From: Phytobacter massiliensis JC163
Lineage (GTDB): Bacteria; Pseudomonadota; Gammaproteobacteria; Enterobacterales; Enterobacteriaceae
DNA: 48,664 nt
Assembly (NCBI RefSeq): GCF_000321045.1
Contig: NZ_HE578945.1
Coordinates: 1,259,029 to 1,307,692, forward strand
Direction of reading: 5' to 3'
The notes beneath the pieces were generated by a model that was not told the origin of the DNA, made no database searches, and saw only the letters and a list, made by a program, of their open reading frames with translations. Both the position numbers and the translations under genes were made by a program. This document shows, piece after piece, positions 24,624 to 34,669 of this stretch. How positions within the stretch are numbered: the first letter of the stretch is position 1; each line of letters starts with the position of its first letter.

Positions 24624-24965
24624 ATGAACATGACTCTTAGCAAGCGCCTGTGCCTGACGGCAATGCTGACGCTGGGTGCCTTCGTGTACACCGCCAGCGC
24701 TTTTGCGCAGACTGACAGACTGGTGATTGAATCCGGCGACAGCGCCCAGAGCCGCCAGCATGCCGCCATGGAAAAAGAACAGTGGAATGACACCCGTTCG
24801 CTTCGTCAGAAAGTGAACAAGCGCACGGAAAAAGAGTGGGATAAAGCGGACGTCGCCTTTGATGCGCAGGATAACTGCCAGAAAAGCGCCAACCTGAACG
24901 CCTACTGGGAACCGAATACCCTGCGCTGCCTTGACCGCCGTACCGGCCGTCAGATTACGCCGTAA
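24624..24965 (+). CDS. ynfB: periplasmic protein YnfB (DUF1283)
   Basis: 113 residues, E. coli length. A signal peptide ([20 protein letters not shown], cleavage after SAFA) and a mature part with two cysteines ([19 protein letters not shown]). Function unknown. In E. coli speG follows; here ynfC follows, so speG is missing. A GC hairpin (CGGGCGCG / CGCGCCCG, 24972-24991) separates it from ynfC. Confidence 0.9.
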   Translation: MNMTLSKRLCLTAMLTLGAFVYTASAFAQTDRLVIESGDSAQSRQHAAMEKEQWNDTRSLRQKVNKRTEKEWDKADVAFDAQDNCQKSANLNAYWEPNTLRCLDRRTGRQITP

Positions 24966-25001
24966 TTCTTTGCGGGCGCGGCATCGCGCCCGTTCATCAC
25001 A

Positions 25002-25713
25002 TCAATAGTACTCAATGGTATTTTTGATAGTGTATTTGCGCTCCACCGCGGGCGATACGCTTTCGTCCACTATCCTCAGCTCACAGGCCACCGGGTTGGC
25101 ATGCTTGTCATAATCACAGCTCTGTTTAACCTTCCCCAGCGGTTTGTCATTCAACGTGCTGACCGCGGTGTAGTCCATCTTTTTACCCTTCACGGTAGAC
25201 GGGGTCGAAGAGATAAACAGCCGCGCATCCTTTGAGGTGGTGGATTTCCCCAGCGGGTAGCCTTCATCATCATAGCGGTAGGTCACTTCAACATCTTTGC
25301 CGCGCGCGGCCGTGACAAAAACCGCGGTCGTCCGTCTCCCACGTCAGCCCCGCGCTGGGGTACTCCGCCAGCTGGCATTTTCCCTGCAGACGCAGCCGTT
25401 TTTCCTGGGTATCGGCATCGATGTAGTAGTTGGCGTTGAGCACCAGCGAAACGCCGGTGTTGTTTTCCACGTCGTGAAGGTCGAGCGAATCAAAGCAGCC
25501 CTCTTTCGAGAGCGCGCCGCTGACGCGCTTCGAGACTTTGCCTTCTTCATCCAGCAACGTCTGGCTGAACACTTTTACCGGGCCACGTAGCGGATCGAAA
25601 TCGAATTCATTAGAAAAACTGGCCATCTCTGGCGTAAAAGATACGGGTCCTTTTTCATCATTACAGGCGCTGGTGAGGGCTGCCAGCATGATGAGTATCA
25701 TAGGGTTCTTCAA
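25002..25713 (-). pseudogene. ynfC: lipoprotein YnfC, frameshifted
   Basis: Two adjacent frames together give YnfC: the first (25713 to 25288) has a lipoprotein signal with LTSAC and SFTPEMASFSNEFDFDPLRG; the second (to 25002) carries TYRYDDEGYPLG to the natural end TIKNTIEYY. The break is in an A5 run on the plus strand (25317-25321); removing one base joins ...ETDDRGF to VTAARGKDVEVTYRYDD and gives exactly 236 residues, the E. coli length. Either real decay or a homopolymer sequencing error. Confidence 0.85.
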
Positions 25714-25913
25714 AGGGTCACCTGATTTTTATTCTGCGTAGCGCTTATATTAGCAAAAGCTGTAATTGTTCTGGCAAGGACAACGTTATTTCTTTAAGAC
25801 TGCGCCTGAATAATTCTCAGCAACCGGGTTCAACACTCTGAAAAAACCAGCAATATGCTGCTCATTTATAACCGCTGCTAAACTTTTATAAACGTTTATC
25901 AAAGGAGTTAGCT

Positions 25914-26195
25914 ATGAAAAAGCTTATTTGGTTAGGTGCGCTGTTAATGGCAGGCTCGGCGTCAGCACTGGCCGCGCCGGATTCATGCGAGCGGGTAAGA
26001 AGCGATATTGAACAGCGGATTATCAACAACGGCGTGGCGGAATCGGCCTTTACGCTGACCGTTGAGCCTAACGATCAGAATAGCGCGCCGGACGCCCAGG
26101 TGGTGGGCCACTGCGGCAATGACGGCTGGAAAATCCTCTATACCCGCCACGGCGATGGCGCGGCCGACGACAATCAGCGATCCGCTTCACAATAA
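25914..26195 (+). CDS. ynfD: periplasmic protein YnfD (DUF1161)
   Basis: 93 residues with a signal peptide (MKKLIWLGALLMAGSASALA, cleaved before APDSCE) and a DUF1161 core: CERVRSDIEQRIINNGV and VVGHCGNDGWKILY with two cysteines likely to form a disulfide. AAAGGAG ribosome binding site. Function unknown. Confidence 0.9.
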   Translation: MKKLIWLGALLMAGSASALAAPDSCERVRSDIEQRIINNGVAESAFTLTVEPNDQNSAPDAQVVGHCGNDGWKILYTRHGDGAADDNQRSASQ

Positions 26196-26339
26196 CAAAC
26201 CTTCCCTACGCAATCCTGGGGGATCAGGCTCTGGCTTGATCCCTGGTAATATTCCCCTACTCCTTATTAAGTAGCATCACTCCATGCTTAGCCTGCTAGT
26301 CATCAGGCAGAGACGATTAAAAATACAATGGAGTGAGCT

Positions 26340-28777
26340 ATGTCGAATAGAGAAAACAGCGGCGGAATAAGCCGACGAACACTCGTTAAAAGCACGGCCC
26401 TGGGTTCGCTGGCGCTGGCGGCGGGGGGTTATCTTTGCCCTTTGGGCTGCGCACTGCCGCGGCGGCGGTACAAAGCGCCGTTCAGCCCGCAGAAGATAAA
26501 GTGGTGTGGGGAGCCTGTTCCGTTAACTGCGGCAGCCGCTGCGCACTGCGTTTCCACGTGCGTGATAACGAAGTGCAATGGGTGGAAACCGACAATACCG
26601 GCGAGGATATTTACGGCGATCATCAGGTGCGCGCCTGCCTGCGCGGCCGCTCGATTCGTCGCCGTATTAACCACCCGGATCGGCTTAACTACCCGATGAA
26701 GCGCGTCGGTAAACGCGGCGAAGGTAAATTTGAACGTATCAGTTGGGACGAAGCGCTGGATACCATCGCCGGCAGCCTGAAAAAGACCGTTGAGAAATAC
26801 GGTAACGAAGCGGTCTACATTAACTATTCGTCCGGTATTGTAGGCGGCAATATCACCCGCTCCTCGCCCTATGCCTCGCTGGTGGCGCGCCTGATGAACT
26901 GCTACGGCGGCTTCCTGAGCCATTACGGCACCTACAGTACCGCGCAAATCGCCTGCGCGATGCCCTACACCTACGGTTCGAACGAAGGTAACAGCACCTC
27001 CGATATTGAAAACACCAAACTGGTGGTGATGTTTGGCAATAACCCCGCCGAAACGCGCATGAGCGGCGCGGGCATCACCTACTTCCTTGAACAGGCGCGT
27101 GAACGCTCAAACGCGCGCATGATTGTTATCGATCCCCGCTATACCGATACCGCCGCCGGGCGCGAAGACGAGTGGATACCCATCCGCCCCGGTACCGATG
27201 CGGCGCTGGTGGCGGGCCTTGCCTGGGTGCTGATTAACGAGAACCTGGTCGATCAGGCGTTCCTCGACACCTATTGCGTCGGCTATGACGAGAAAACGCT
27301 GCCCGCAGACGCCCCGGCCAACGGCCACTATAAGGCCTATATTCTGGGCCAGGGCGAAGACGGCATCGCCAAAACGCCGCAGTGGGCGGCGGCGATCACC
27401 GGCATCCCGGCGGATCGCATTATCAAACTGGCGCGGGAGATAGGCCAGGCCAAACCGGCCTATATTTGCCAGGGCTGGGGGCCGCAGCGTCAGGCCAATG
27501 GCGAGCTGACCTCGCGGGCTATCGCCATGCTGCCGATCCTTACCGGTAACGTCGGGATTAACGGCGGCAACAGCGGCGCGCGAGAATCCACCTACACCAT
27601 CACCATTGAGCGGATGCCGCTGCCGGAAAACCCGGTAAAAACCCAGATCTCCTGCTTTAGCTGGACCGACGCCATCGCCCGTGGCCCGGAGATGACCGCT
27701 ACCCGCGACGGCGTGCGAGGGAAAGCGAAGCTGGACGTGCCCATTAAATTTATCTGGAACTACGCGGGCAACACCATTACCAATCAGCACAGCGACATCA
27801 ACAAAACGCACGAGATCTTACAGGATGAATCGAAGTGCGAAATGATCGTGGTGATCGACAACTTTATGACCTCCTCGGCGAAATACGCCGATATCCTGCT
27901 GCCTGACCTGATGACCGTTGAGCAGGAAGATATCATCCCCAACGACTACGCTGGCAATATGGGCTATCTCATCTTTATCCAGCCGGTGACGACGCCGAAA
28001 TTCGAGCGCAAACCGATCTACTGGATAACCAGTGAAATCGCCAGACGACTCGGGCCGGATATCTATCAGCGCTTTACCGAAGGGCGCACGCAGGAAGAGT
28101 GGCTGAAATACCTGTACGCGAAGATGGTGGCGAAAGATCCGCAGCTGCCCTCGTATGAAGAGCTCAAAAAGATGGGCATCTATAAGCGCAAAGATCCTAA
28201 CGGCCACTTCGTTGCCTATAAGAAATTCCGCGAAGATCCGCAGGCCAACCCGCTGAAAACCCCTTCCGGTAAAATTGAGATCTACTCCAGCCGGCTGGCG
28301 GAGATTGCCAACCGCTGGGAACTGCAAAAAGATGAGGTCATCAGCCCGCTGCCGGTTTACGCCTCAACGTTTGAAGGCTGGGACGATCCCGCCCGCGACA
28401 AATTCCCGCTACAGCTTTTCGGCTTCCACTATAAATCCCGCACCCACTCCAGCTACGGCAACATTGATGTGCTCGCCGCCGCCTGCCGCCAGGAGGTGTG
28501 GATTAACCCTGTCGACGCGCAAAAACGCGGCATCGCCAATGGCGATATGGTCCGGGTCTTTAATGGCCGCGGAGAAGTGCGCATTGCCGCGAAGGTGACG
28601 CCGCGCATTATGCCTGGCGTCAGTGCGATGGGCCAGGGGGCCTGGCACGACGCCAGCATGAGCGGCGACCGCGTCGATCACGGCGGCTGTGTGAACACGC
28701 TCACCACGCACCGCCCCTCTCCGCTGGCGAAGGGAAATCCGCAGCACACCAACCTTGTTGAAATCGAAAAGGTGTAA
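26340..28777 (+). pseudogene. ynfE: Tat-exported DMSO/selenate reductase catalytic subunit YnfE, frameshifted near N-terminus
   Basis: The Tat signal (SRRTLVKSTALGSLALAAGG) is in one frame and the enzyme in the next. The break is in a G6 run at 26423-26428; one more G restores ...AAGGLSLPFGLRTAAAAVQ and an 812-residue protein. The rest is intact: iron-sulfur cysteines in GACSVNCGSRC and RACLRGRS, the molybdenum-serine region HYGTYSTAQIACAM, and molybdopterin-guanine-dinucleotide domains to the end. E. coli has two copies (ynfE, ynfF); here there is one. If the shift is real, the enzyme would not be exported. Confidence 0.9.
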
Positions 28778-28787
28778 GGAGTAGCCG

Positions 28788-29405
28788 ATGACAACCCAAT
28801 ATGGATTTTTTATTGATTCCGCGCGCTGCACCGGCTGTAAAACCTGCGAGCTGGCCTGCAAGGATTACAAAAACTTAACGCCTGAAGTGAGCTTTCGCCG
28901 CATCTATGAGTACGCGGGCGGCGACTGGCAGGAAGATAACGGCGTCTGGCATCAGAATGTCTTTGCTTACTATCTGTCGATTGCCTGCAACCACTGTGAA
29001 GATCCCGCCTGTACCAAAGTCTGCCCCAGCGGCGCAATGCATAAGCGCGAAGACGGTTTCGTGGTGGTGGATGAAGACGTCTGCATCGGCTGCCGTTACT
29101 GCCATATGGCCTGCCCTTACGGCGCGCCGCAGTACAACGCCGAAAAAGGTCATATGACCAAGTGCGATGGCTGCTACGAGCGCGTCGCCGAAGGGCAAAA
29201 GCCTGTTTGCGTCGAGTCCTGCCCGCTCAGGGCGCTGGATTTTGGCCCCATCGACGAGCTGCGTAAAAAGCACGGCAACCTTGCCGCTATCGCCCCGCTG
29301 CCGGCGTCGCACTTTACCCGGCCAAATATTGTCATAAAACCTAACGCCAACAGCCGCCCGACCGGGGATTCTACCGGCTATCTGGCAAACCCGCAGGAGG
29401 TGTGA
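28788..29405 (+). CDS. ynfG: electron-transfer iron-sulfur subunit DmsB/YnfG
   Basis: 205 residues with four [4Fe-4S] cysteine groups: CTGCKTCELAC, CNHCEDPACTKVC, CIGCRYCHMAC and CDGC...CVESC. It passes electrons from the membrane anchor to the catalytic subunit on the periplasmic face. It has no signal of its own and is carried by the Tat signal of the partner. It starts 10 bases after ynfE and its stop abuts ynfH. Confidence 0.93.
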   Translation: MTTQYGFFIDSARCTGCKTCELACKDYKNLTPEVSFRRIYEYAGGDWQEDNGVWHQNVFAYYLSIACNHCEDPACTKVCPSGAMHKREDGFVVVDEDVCIGCRYCHMACPYGAPQYNAEKGHMTKCDGCYERVAEGQKPVCVESCPLRALDFGPIDELRKKHGNLAAIAPLPASHFTRPNIVIKPNANSRPTGDSTGYLANPQEV

Positions 29406-29406
29406 A

Positions 29407-30264
29407 ATGGGGAATGGATGGCATGAATGGCCGCTGGTGTTGTTTACCGTCCTTGGCCAGTGCGTGGCAGGGGCGCTGATCGTCACCGGGCTGGGCTGGA
29501 TGGCGGCCAAAGACGATACCGCCAATCAGCGGCGCATCGCCCGCTGTATGTTTTTCCTCTGGCTGCTGATGGGCATCGGTTTTCTCGCTTCGATGATGCA
29601 CCTCGGCTCGCCGTTGCGGGCGATGAACGCCCTTAACCGGATAGGCGCCTCGCCGCTCAGTAATGAAATTGCCCTTGGGTCACTCTTTTTCGCCGTCGGC
29701 GGACTGTGGTGGCTGGTGACGGTGCTGGGGAAAATGCCCGTTACGGTGGGTAAAATCTGGCTGGTTATCAGCATGGTACTGGGAGTCATCTTTGTCTGGG
29801 CAACCAGTCGGGTCTACCAGATCGATACCGTGCCCACCTGGCATGGCGGTTTCACCACCGCGAGCTTCTTCCTGACTATGCTGCTCGGCGGCCCGCTGCT
29901 TGCCGCCCTGCTGCTGCGTCTGGCGCGTACCTCGTTCAACGGCGCGACCTTCGCGTCGCTGAGCGTCGCGGCGCTGCTGGCGACAGTGGCGGTGATTGTC
30001 CTGCAGGCGCTGAGCCTCGGCGCTATTCACAGCTCCGTGGCCCAGGCCAGCGCGCTGGTGCCGGACTACGGCGCGCTGCAAATTCTGCGCATGGTGCTGC
30101 TGGCGGCGGGCCTGGGCTGCTGGATCTGCCCGCTGGTGATGCGTAAACAGCCCCGCGCGGTCAGTCTGATGGCGGGCGTCGCGCTGGTGGTGGTCGCGGA
30201 ACTGCTGGGCCGGAGCCTGTTTTACGGGCTGCATATGACGGTCGGCATGGCCATTGCCGGGTAA
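29407..30264 (+). CDS. ynfH: DmsC-like membrane anchor YnfH
   Basis: 285 residues with eight membrane segments, DmsC family (MGNGWHEWPLVLFTVLGQCV). It anchors the reductase and oxidises menaquinol. AGGAGG overlaps the dmsB stop. Length as in E. coli. Confidence 0.92.
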   Translation: MGNGWHEWPLVLFTVLGQCVAGALIVTGLGWMAAKDDTANQRRIARCMFFLWLLMGIGFLASMMHLGSPLRAMNALNRIGASPLSNEIALGSLFFAVGGLWWLVTVLGKMPVTVGKIWLVISMVLGVIFVWATSRVYQIDTVPTWHGGFTTASFFLTMLLGGPLLAALLLRLARTSFNGATFASLSVAALLATVAVIVLQALSLGAIHSSVAQASALVPDYGALQILRMVLLAAGLGCWICPLVMRKQPRAVSLMAGVALVVVAELLGRSLFYGLHMTVGMAIAG

Positions 30265-30279
30265 CAAGAAGGAGTGCCT

Positions 30280-30894
30280 GTGGTGGATACGTTACATACG
30301 CCAGCCTTTACGTTTACCGCGAGGGTGCTGGGCGGGCTGTTCTGGTTCCCGCCCCAGAGTGAGCAGGCGCAGGGGCTTATCGCCGCTTTTCGTAACGGTG
30401 AATGGGAAGCGCAGTGGCCGTCTTCTTCCGCTGAACTGGCGTCGCTAACGCCGCTGTTTGCCGCCGACGCGCCGGAGACCATTCCCCAGGCATGGCAGCG
30501 CCTTTTTATTGGCCCTTCGGCACTGCCCGCACCGCCCTGGGGGTCAGTCTGGCTGGATAAAGAGAACGTGCTGTTTGGCGAATCAACCCTGGCGCTACGG
30601 CAGTGGATGCGTCATCACCACATCGTGCAGGAGATGCAGCATGACGCGCCGGAGGATCATTTCGGCGCGCTTATGCTGCTCGCCGCCTGGCTGGTGGAAA
30701 ACGATCGCGTCAGCGCCTGCGACGAGCTGCTGGCCTGGCATCTGCTGCCGTGGGCTGGCCGTTTTCTTGATGTGCTGGAAAGCGAAGCCGGCCACCCGTT
30801 CTGGCATGCTGCGGCAAGGCTTGCCCGCCTCACCCTCGTAGACTGGCAGACGCGGCTGCTGATGCCCGTCGCCCCGAAAAAGCTCTATCGGTGA
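30280..30894 (+). CDS. dmsD: Tat proofreading chaperone DmsD
   Basis: 204 residues from GTG 30280 (AAGGAG six bases upstream); a GTG at 30274 overlaps the binding site. TorD/DmsD family: AWQRLFIGPSALPAPPWGSV and EDHFGALMLLAAWL are conserved blocks. It binds the Tat signal of DmsA/YnfE until the cofactor is loaded. Its intact state suggests the ynfE frameshift is recent or artefactual. Confidence 0.92.
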   Translation: MVDTLHTPAFTFTARVLGGLFWFPPQSEQAQGLIAAFRNGEWEAQWPSSSAELASLTPLFAADAPETIPQAWQRLFIGPSALPAPPWGSVWLDKENVLFGESTLALRQWMRHHHIVQEMQHDAPEDHFGALMLLAAWLVENDRVSACDELLAWHLLPWAGRFLDVLESEAGHPFWHAAARLARLTLVDWQTRLLMPVAPKKLYR

Positions 30895-30896
30895 AT

Positions 30897-30945
30897 TAAG
30901 CGCGGCGGCAATGTGACAACGTCACGTTTGCCGCTGCGCTTTTAA
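30897..30945 (+). terminator. terminator of the ynfE-dmsD operon
   Basis: AAGCGCGGCGGCAA / TTTGCCGCTGCGCTT stem with TTTT, starting just after the dmsD stop. Confidence 0.75.
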
Positions 30946-31144
30946 GAAAATTCTTTTGCTCCCCGCCAGCGGTTAGCGTCACTGGTCTGCGGGAAAAATC
31001 GCGCAAAATCCATACGTTAAAAGCCCTCTCTATTACTGGAAGCATCTCCAGGTCGTTGCTATTGCTTAAATACCCTGCCGAACATGGCCTAATAACCTGC
31101 AACCGCCGTTGCCATAACGCATGCACTCAGGGAGACACACTGCA

Positions 31145-31855
31145 ATGCATACATCCGCACTCACCCGCGCCCTGCTTTTTATTGCGACTCTGGTCGTGGT
31201 GCTGGCGCTGTTAGCCTGGGGAATTGGCCTTGAGACCCTAAAAGCCCGTCAGGTTGACCTCGTTTATCTTGGGCAGCAGCACCTGATTCTGGTGTTCAGC
31301 TCCATGTTCTTTGCCCTGCTGGTCGGTATTCCCAGCGGTATCGCCCTCAGCCGCCCGGCGGCTAAGGGCGTAGCCGAATATGTGATGCAGATCTTTAACG
31401 TCGGCAACACATTGCCGCCGCTGGCGGTGCTGGCGCTGGCGATGGTGGTGATCGGCATCGGCGATAAGCCGGCAATCTTCGCGCTCTTTCTGGCGTCGTT
31501 GTTACCCATCGTCCGTAATACCTATGCGGGTCTCTGCTCAGTACCCGCCTCGCTGCTGGAAGCGGCGAACGGCATTGGCATGACCAAAGGCCAGCGTCTG
31601 TGGCAGGTGGAGTTGCCCAACGCCCTGCCCGTTATTCTTTCCGGCGTGCGCATCGCCACGGCGATTAACGTGGGCACCGCGCCACTGGCCTTCCTGATTG
31701 GCGCCAGCAGCTACGGCGAGCTGATCTTTCCGGGTATCTACCTCAACGACTTCCCGACGCTGATTCTCGGGGCCGCCGCGACCGCGCTTTTTGCCCTGGT
31801 TCTGGACTCCCTGCTGGCCGCGCTGGGACGCTATCTCACCCCCTACACGCGCTGA
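31145..31855 (+). CDS. osmY: osmoprotectant ABC transporter permease OsmY-type
   Basis: 236 residues from ATG 31145 (GGGAG upstream); the longer frame from 31121 has a weak start. Five to six membrane segments and the permease loop EAANGIGMTKGQRLWQVELP that contacts the ATPase. First gene of a four-gene operon in the order permease, binding protein, permease, ATPase. It matches Salmonella OsmU, which sits at the same place next to the dms-like genes, and imports glycine betaine and choline-O-sulfate. Not the unrelated E. coli periplasmic OsmY. Confidence 0.82.
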   Translation: MHTSALTRALLFIATLVVVLALLAWGIGLETLKARQVDLVYLGQQHLILVFSSMFFALLVGIPSGIALSRPAAKGVAEYVMQIFNVGNTLPPLAVLALAMVVIGIGDKPAIFALFLASLLPIVRNTYAGLCSVPASLLEAANGIGMTKGQRLWQVELPNALPVILSGVRIATAINVGTAPLAFLIGASSYGELIFPGIYLNDFPTLILGAAATALFALVLDSLLAALGRYLTPYTR

Positions 31856-31867
31856 TAAGGACGCTTT

Positions 31868-32770
31868 ATGAAACGACTAACCCGTTTACTGGGTGCCATG
31901 AGCGCGACACTGCTTTTCTGCGCCGCCGCCCATGCCGCGCCGCTGGTGCTGGCGACGAAAAGTTTTACCGAGCAGCACATTCTTTCCGCCATGACGGTGC
32001 AGTATCTGCAAAAAAAAGGCTTTCAGGTTCAACCGAAAACCAATATTGCTGCGGTTATCTCCCGCAACGCGATGATCAACAACCAGATTGATATCACCTG
32101 GGAATATACCGGCACCTCACTCATCATCTTCAACCAGATTAAAGAGCGCATGACGCCGCAGCAGACCTACGACACGGTAAAACGGCTGGATGCGAAACGC
32201 GGGCTTGTCTGGTTAAAACCGGCGGATATGAACAACACCTACGCCTTCGCCATGCAGCGAAAACGCGCGGAGGCAGAACATATCAACACCATGTCTGAGA
32301 TGGTGGCGAAAATTGAGCATATCCGTCAGACCGACCCGGACAACAACTGGCTGCTGGGCCTGGACCTGGAATTTTCCGGGCGTAGCGACGGAATGAAGCC
32401 TTTGCAGGAGGCCTATAACTTCCCGCTGGATCGCCCGCAAATCCGCCAGATGGACCCCGGACTGGTCTATAACGCCGTGCGTGACGGCTTTGTCGACGCT
32501 GGTCTGGTTTATACCACCGATGGCCGGGTTAAAGGTTTCGACCTGAAAGTGCTTGAGGATGATAAGGGCTTTTTCCCAAGCTACGCCGTCACGCCGGTGG
32601 TTCGCAAAGCTATCCTGGATGCTAACCCTGGGCTGGACGAGGCGCTGAACACCCTCTCCGGCCTGCTTAATAACGACGTCATCTCGACGCTCAATGCAAA
32701 AGTCGATATCGATCACCAGTCGCCTGAACAGGTGGCGCGCGACTTTTTGCGTGAGAAAGGTCTGCTGTAA
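31868..32770 (+). CDS. osmX: osmoprotectant-binding periplasmic protein OsmX
   Basis: 300 residues. Signal peptide to about residue 23 (LLFCAAAHA), then a ProX/OpuAC-type substrate-binding domain starting [18 protein letters not shown], with TWEYTGTSL and [14 protein letters not shown]. It delivers betaine-like compounds to the permeases. The gene lies 12 bases after osmY. Confidence 0.87.
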   Translation: MKRLTRLLGAMSATLLFCAAAHAAPLVLATKSFTEQHILSAMTVQYLQKKGFQVQPKTNIAAVISRNAMINNQIDITWEYTGTSLIIFNQIKERMTPQQTYDTVKRLDAKRGLVWLKPADMNNTYAFAMQRKRAEAEHINTMSEMVAKIEHIRQTDPDNNWLLGLDLEFSGRSDGMKPLQEAYNFPLDRPQIRQMDPGLVYNAVRDGFVDAGLVYTTDGRVKGFDLKVLEDDKGFFPSYAVTPVVRKAILDANPGLDEALNTLSGLLNNDVISTLNAKVDIDHQSPEQVARDFLREKGLL

Positions 32771-32779
32771 GGAGCGCCC

Positions 32780-33427
32780 ATGGATACGATTCACTACATG
32801 ATGGATAACTGGGGCTATCTGGCGAGCCTGACTTTTCAGCACCTCTGGCTGGTGCTGCTCGCCGTAGGCCTGGCAATTGTGATTGGCGTACCGCTGGGCA
32901 TTCTGATTGTCCGCCACAAATGGCTGGCGACACCGGTGCTCGGGCTGGCGACCATTGTCCTGACGATACCTTCTATCGCCCTGTTCGGCCTGATGATCCC
33001 GCTTTTTTCGATGGTCGGTCAGGGTATTGGCGCGCTACCGGCTATTACCGCCGTGTTTCTCTACTCGCTGCTGCCTATTGTTCGTAACACCCACACCGCG
33101 CTGGATAGCCTGCCGCCCGGCCTGCGCGAAGCCGGACGCGGTATCGGCATGACCTTCTGGCAACGGCTGCGCTGGGTAGAAATTCCGATGGCGCTGCCGG
33201 TGATTTTTGGCGGTATTCGCACCGCGGTGGTGATGAATATCGGCGTAATGGCTATCGCCGCCGTTATCGGCGCGGGCGGCCTGGGGCTGCTTCTACTTAA
33301 CGGCATCGGCGGCAGCGATATTCGCATGCTGATTGCGGGTGCGCTGATGATCTGTTTACTGGCGATCGTGCTGGACTGGTTGCTGCATCGCTTGCAGGTG
33401 GCACTGACACCGAAGGGGATTCGATAA
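32780..33427 (+). CDS. osmW: osmoprotectant ABC transporter permease OsmW
   Basis: 215 residues with six predicted membrane segments and the ATPase-contact loop EAGRGIGMTFWQRLRWVEIP. Paired with OsmY as a heterodimer. AAGGAG before the ATG; the end overlaps the osmV start by one base, indicating coupling. Confidence 0.87.
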   Translation: MDTIHYMMDNWGYLASLTFQHLWLVLLAVGLAIVIGVPLGILIVRHKWLATPVLGLATIVLTIPSIALFGLMIPLFSMVGQGIGALPAITAVFLYSLLPIVRNTHTALDSLPPGLREAGRGIGMTFWQRLRWVEIPMALPVIFGGIRTAVVMNIGVMAIAAVIGAGGLGLLLLNGIGGSDIRMLIAGALMICLLAIVLDWLLHRLQVALTPKGIR

Positions 33428-34575
33428 TGATAAAGCTGGAAAATCTGACCAAACAATTTACCCAGAAAAACGGCCAGACCGTTAAGGCCGTCGACAACAT
33501 CAACCTGCACGTCCCCGAAGGGGAGATGTGCGTCCTGCTTGGCCCCTCCGGCTGCGGTAAAACCACCACGCTGAAGATGATTAACCGCCTGATTATGCCC
33601 AGCAGCGGCAACATCCTGATCAACGGTGAGGACACCAGCGGGATGGATATCGTTACCCTGCGGCGCAATCTTGGCTACGTTATTCAGCAGATAGGTCTGT
33701 TCCCTAATATGACCATTGAAGAGAACATCACCGTGGTGCCGCGGATGCTGGGCTGGGATAAAGCGCGTTGTAAAAGCCGCGCCGAGGAGTTAATGGATAT
33801 GGTGGCGCTGGATGCGAAGAAATTTCTTCACCGTTATCCGCGCGAGATGTCCGGCGGGCAGCAGCAGCGTATCGGGGTGATTCGCGCGCTGGCGGCGGAT
33901 CCGCCGGTACTGCTGATGGATGAACCCTTCGGCGCCGTCGACCCGATTAACCGTGAGGTAATTCAGAACCAGTTCCTGGAGATGCAGCGCAAGCTGAAAA
34001 AAACGGTGATGCTGGTCAGCCACGATATCGATGAGGCGCTGAAACTGGGCGATCGTATCGCCGTCTTCCGTCAGGGACGGATCGTGCAGTGCGCCAGCCC
34101 CGATGAACTGCTGGCGAAACCGGCGAATGAATTTGTCGGCTCGTTCGTGGGCCAGGACCGCACGCTTAAGCGCCTGCTGCTGGTTTCCGCGGGCGACGTG
34201 ACCGACCAGCAGCCGACGCTGACGGCGCGGGAGTCCACTCCGGCTGCAGAGGCGTTCGCCATTATGGACGATAACGATATCCGCGCCATTACCGTGGTGG
34301 ATAGCGAAGGCAAGCCGCTGGGCTTTGTGAAGCGGCGCGAGGCCAGAGGCGCGACCGGCGTTTGCGCCGATCTGCTGCACCCGTTCCGCGTTACCGGCAA
34401 GGCGGAGGACAACCTGCGCGTGGTGCTGTCAAAGCTCTACGAGAGCAACACCAGTTGGATGCCTATTGTCGATGAAGCCGGGCGTTATAACGGGGAAATT
34501 TCGCAGGATTATATCGCCGACTACTTAAGCTCCGGCAGAACCCGCCGGGTGCTTAATATTCACAGCGATGCGTAA
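33427..34575 (+). CDS. osmV: osmoprotectant ABC transporter ATPase OsmV
   Basis: 382 residues. Walker A GPSGCGKTT, signature MSGGQQQRIG, Walker B VLLMDEPFGAVD, then two C-terminal CBS domains (about 250-375; AEAFAIMDDNDIRAITVVDS) which in OpuA-type transporters sense ionic strength. It powers osmY/osmW. The operon ends at a REP element. Confidence 0.9.
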   Translation: MIKLENLTKQFTQKNGQTVKAVDNINLHVPEGEMCVLLGPSGCGKTTTLKMINRLIMPSSGNILINGEDTSGMDIVTLRRNLGYVIQQIGLFPNMTIEENITVVPRMLGWDKARCKSRAEELMDMVALDAKKFLHRYPREMSGGQQQRIGVIRALAADPPVLLMDEPFGAVDPINREVIQNQFLEMQRKLKKTVMLVSHDIDEALKLGDRIAVFRQGRIVQCASPDELLAKPANEFVGSFVGQDRTLKRLLLVSAGDVTDQQPTLTARESTPAAEAFAIMDDNDIRAITVVDSEGKPLGFVKRREARGATGVCADLLHPFRVTGKAEDNLRVVLSKLYESNTSWMPIVDEAGRYNGEISQDYIADYLSSGRTRRVLNIHSDA

Positions 34576-34577
34576 CG

Positions 34578-34655
34578 TCGTACCCGGATGCGGCGTGAAA
34601 ACGCCTTACCGGGCTACCTCCCGTAGCCCGGATAAGCGCAGCGCATCCGGGATGC
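34578..34655. repeat. pair of REP elements (BIME)
   Basis: Two inverted REP units, CCCGGATGCGGCGTG... and GTAGCCCGGATAAGCGC...GCATCCGGG, in the convergent osmV/bioD2 gap. Confidence 0.8.
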
Positions 34656-34669
34656 CCCGGCGCGACGGC

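Noticed and set aside
26225-26260. FNR box upstream of ynfE
   Set aside because: Only a TTGAT half-site was visible; the other half does not match well.
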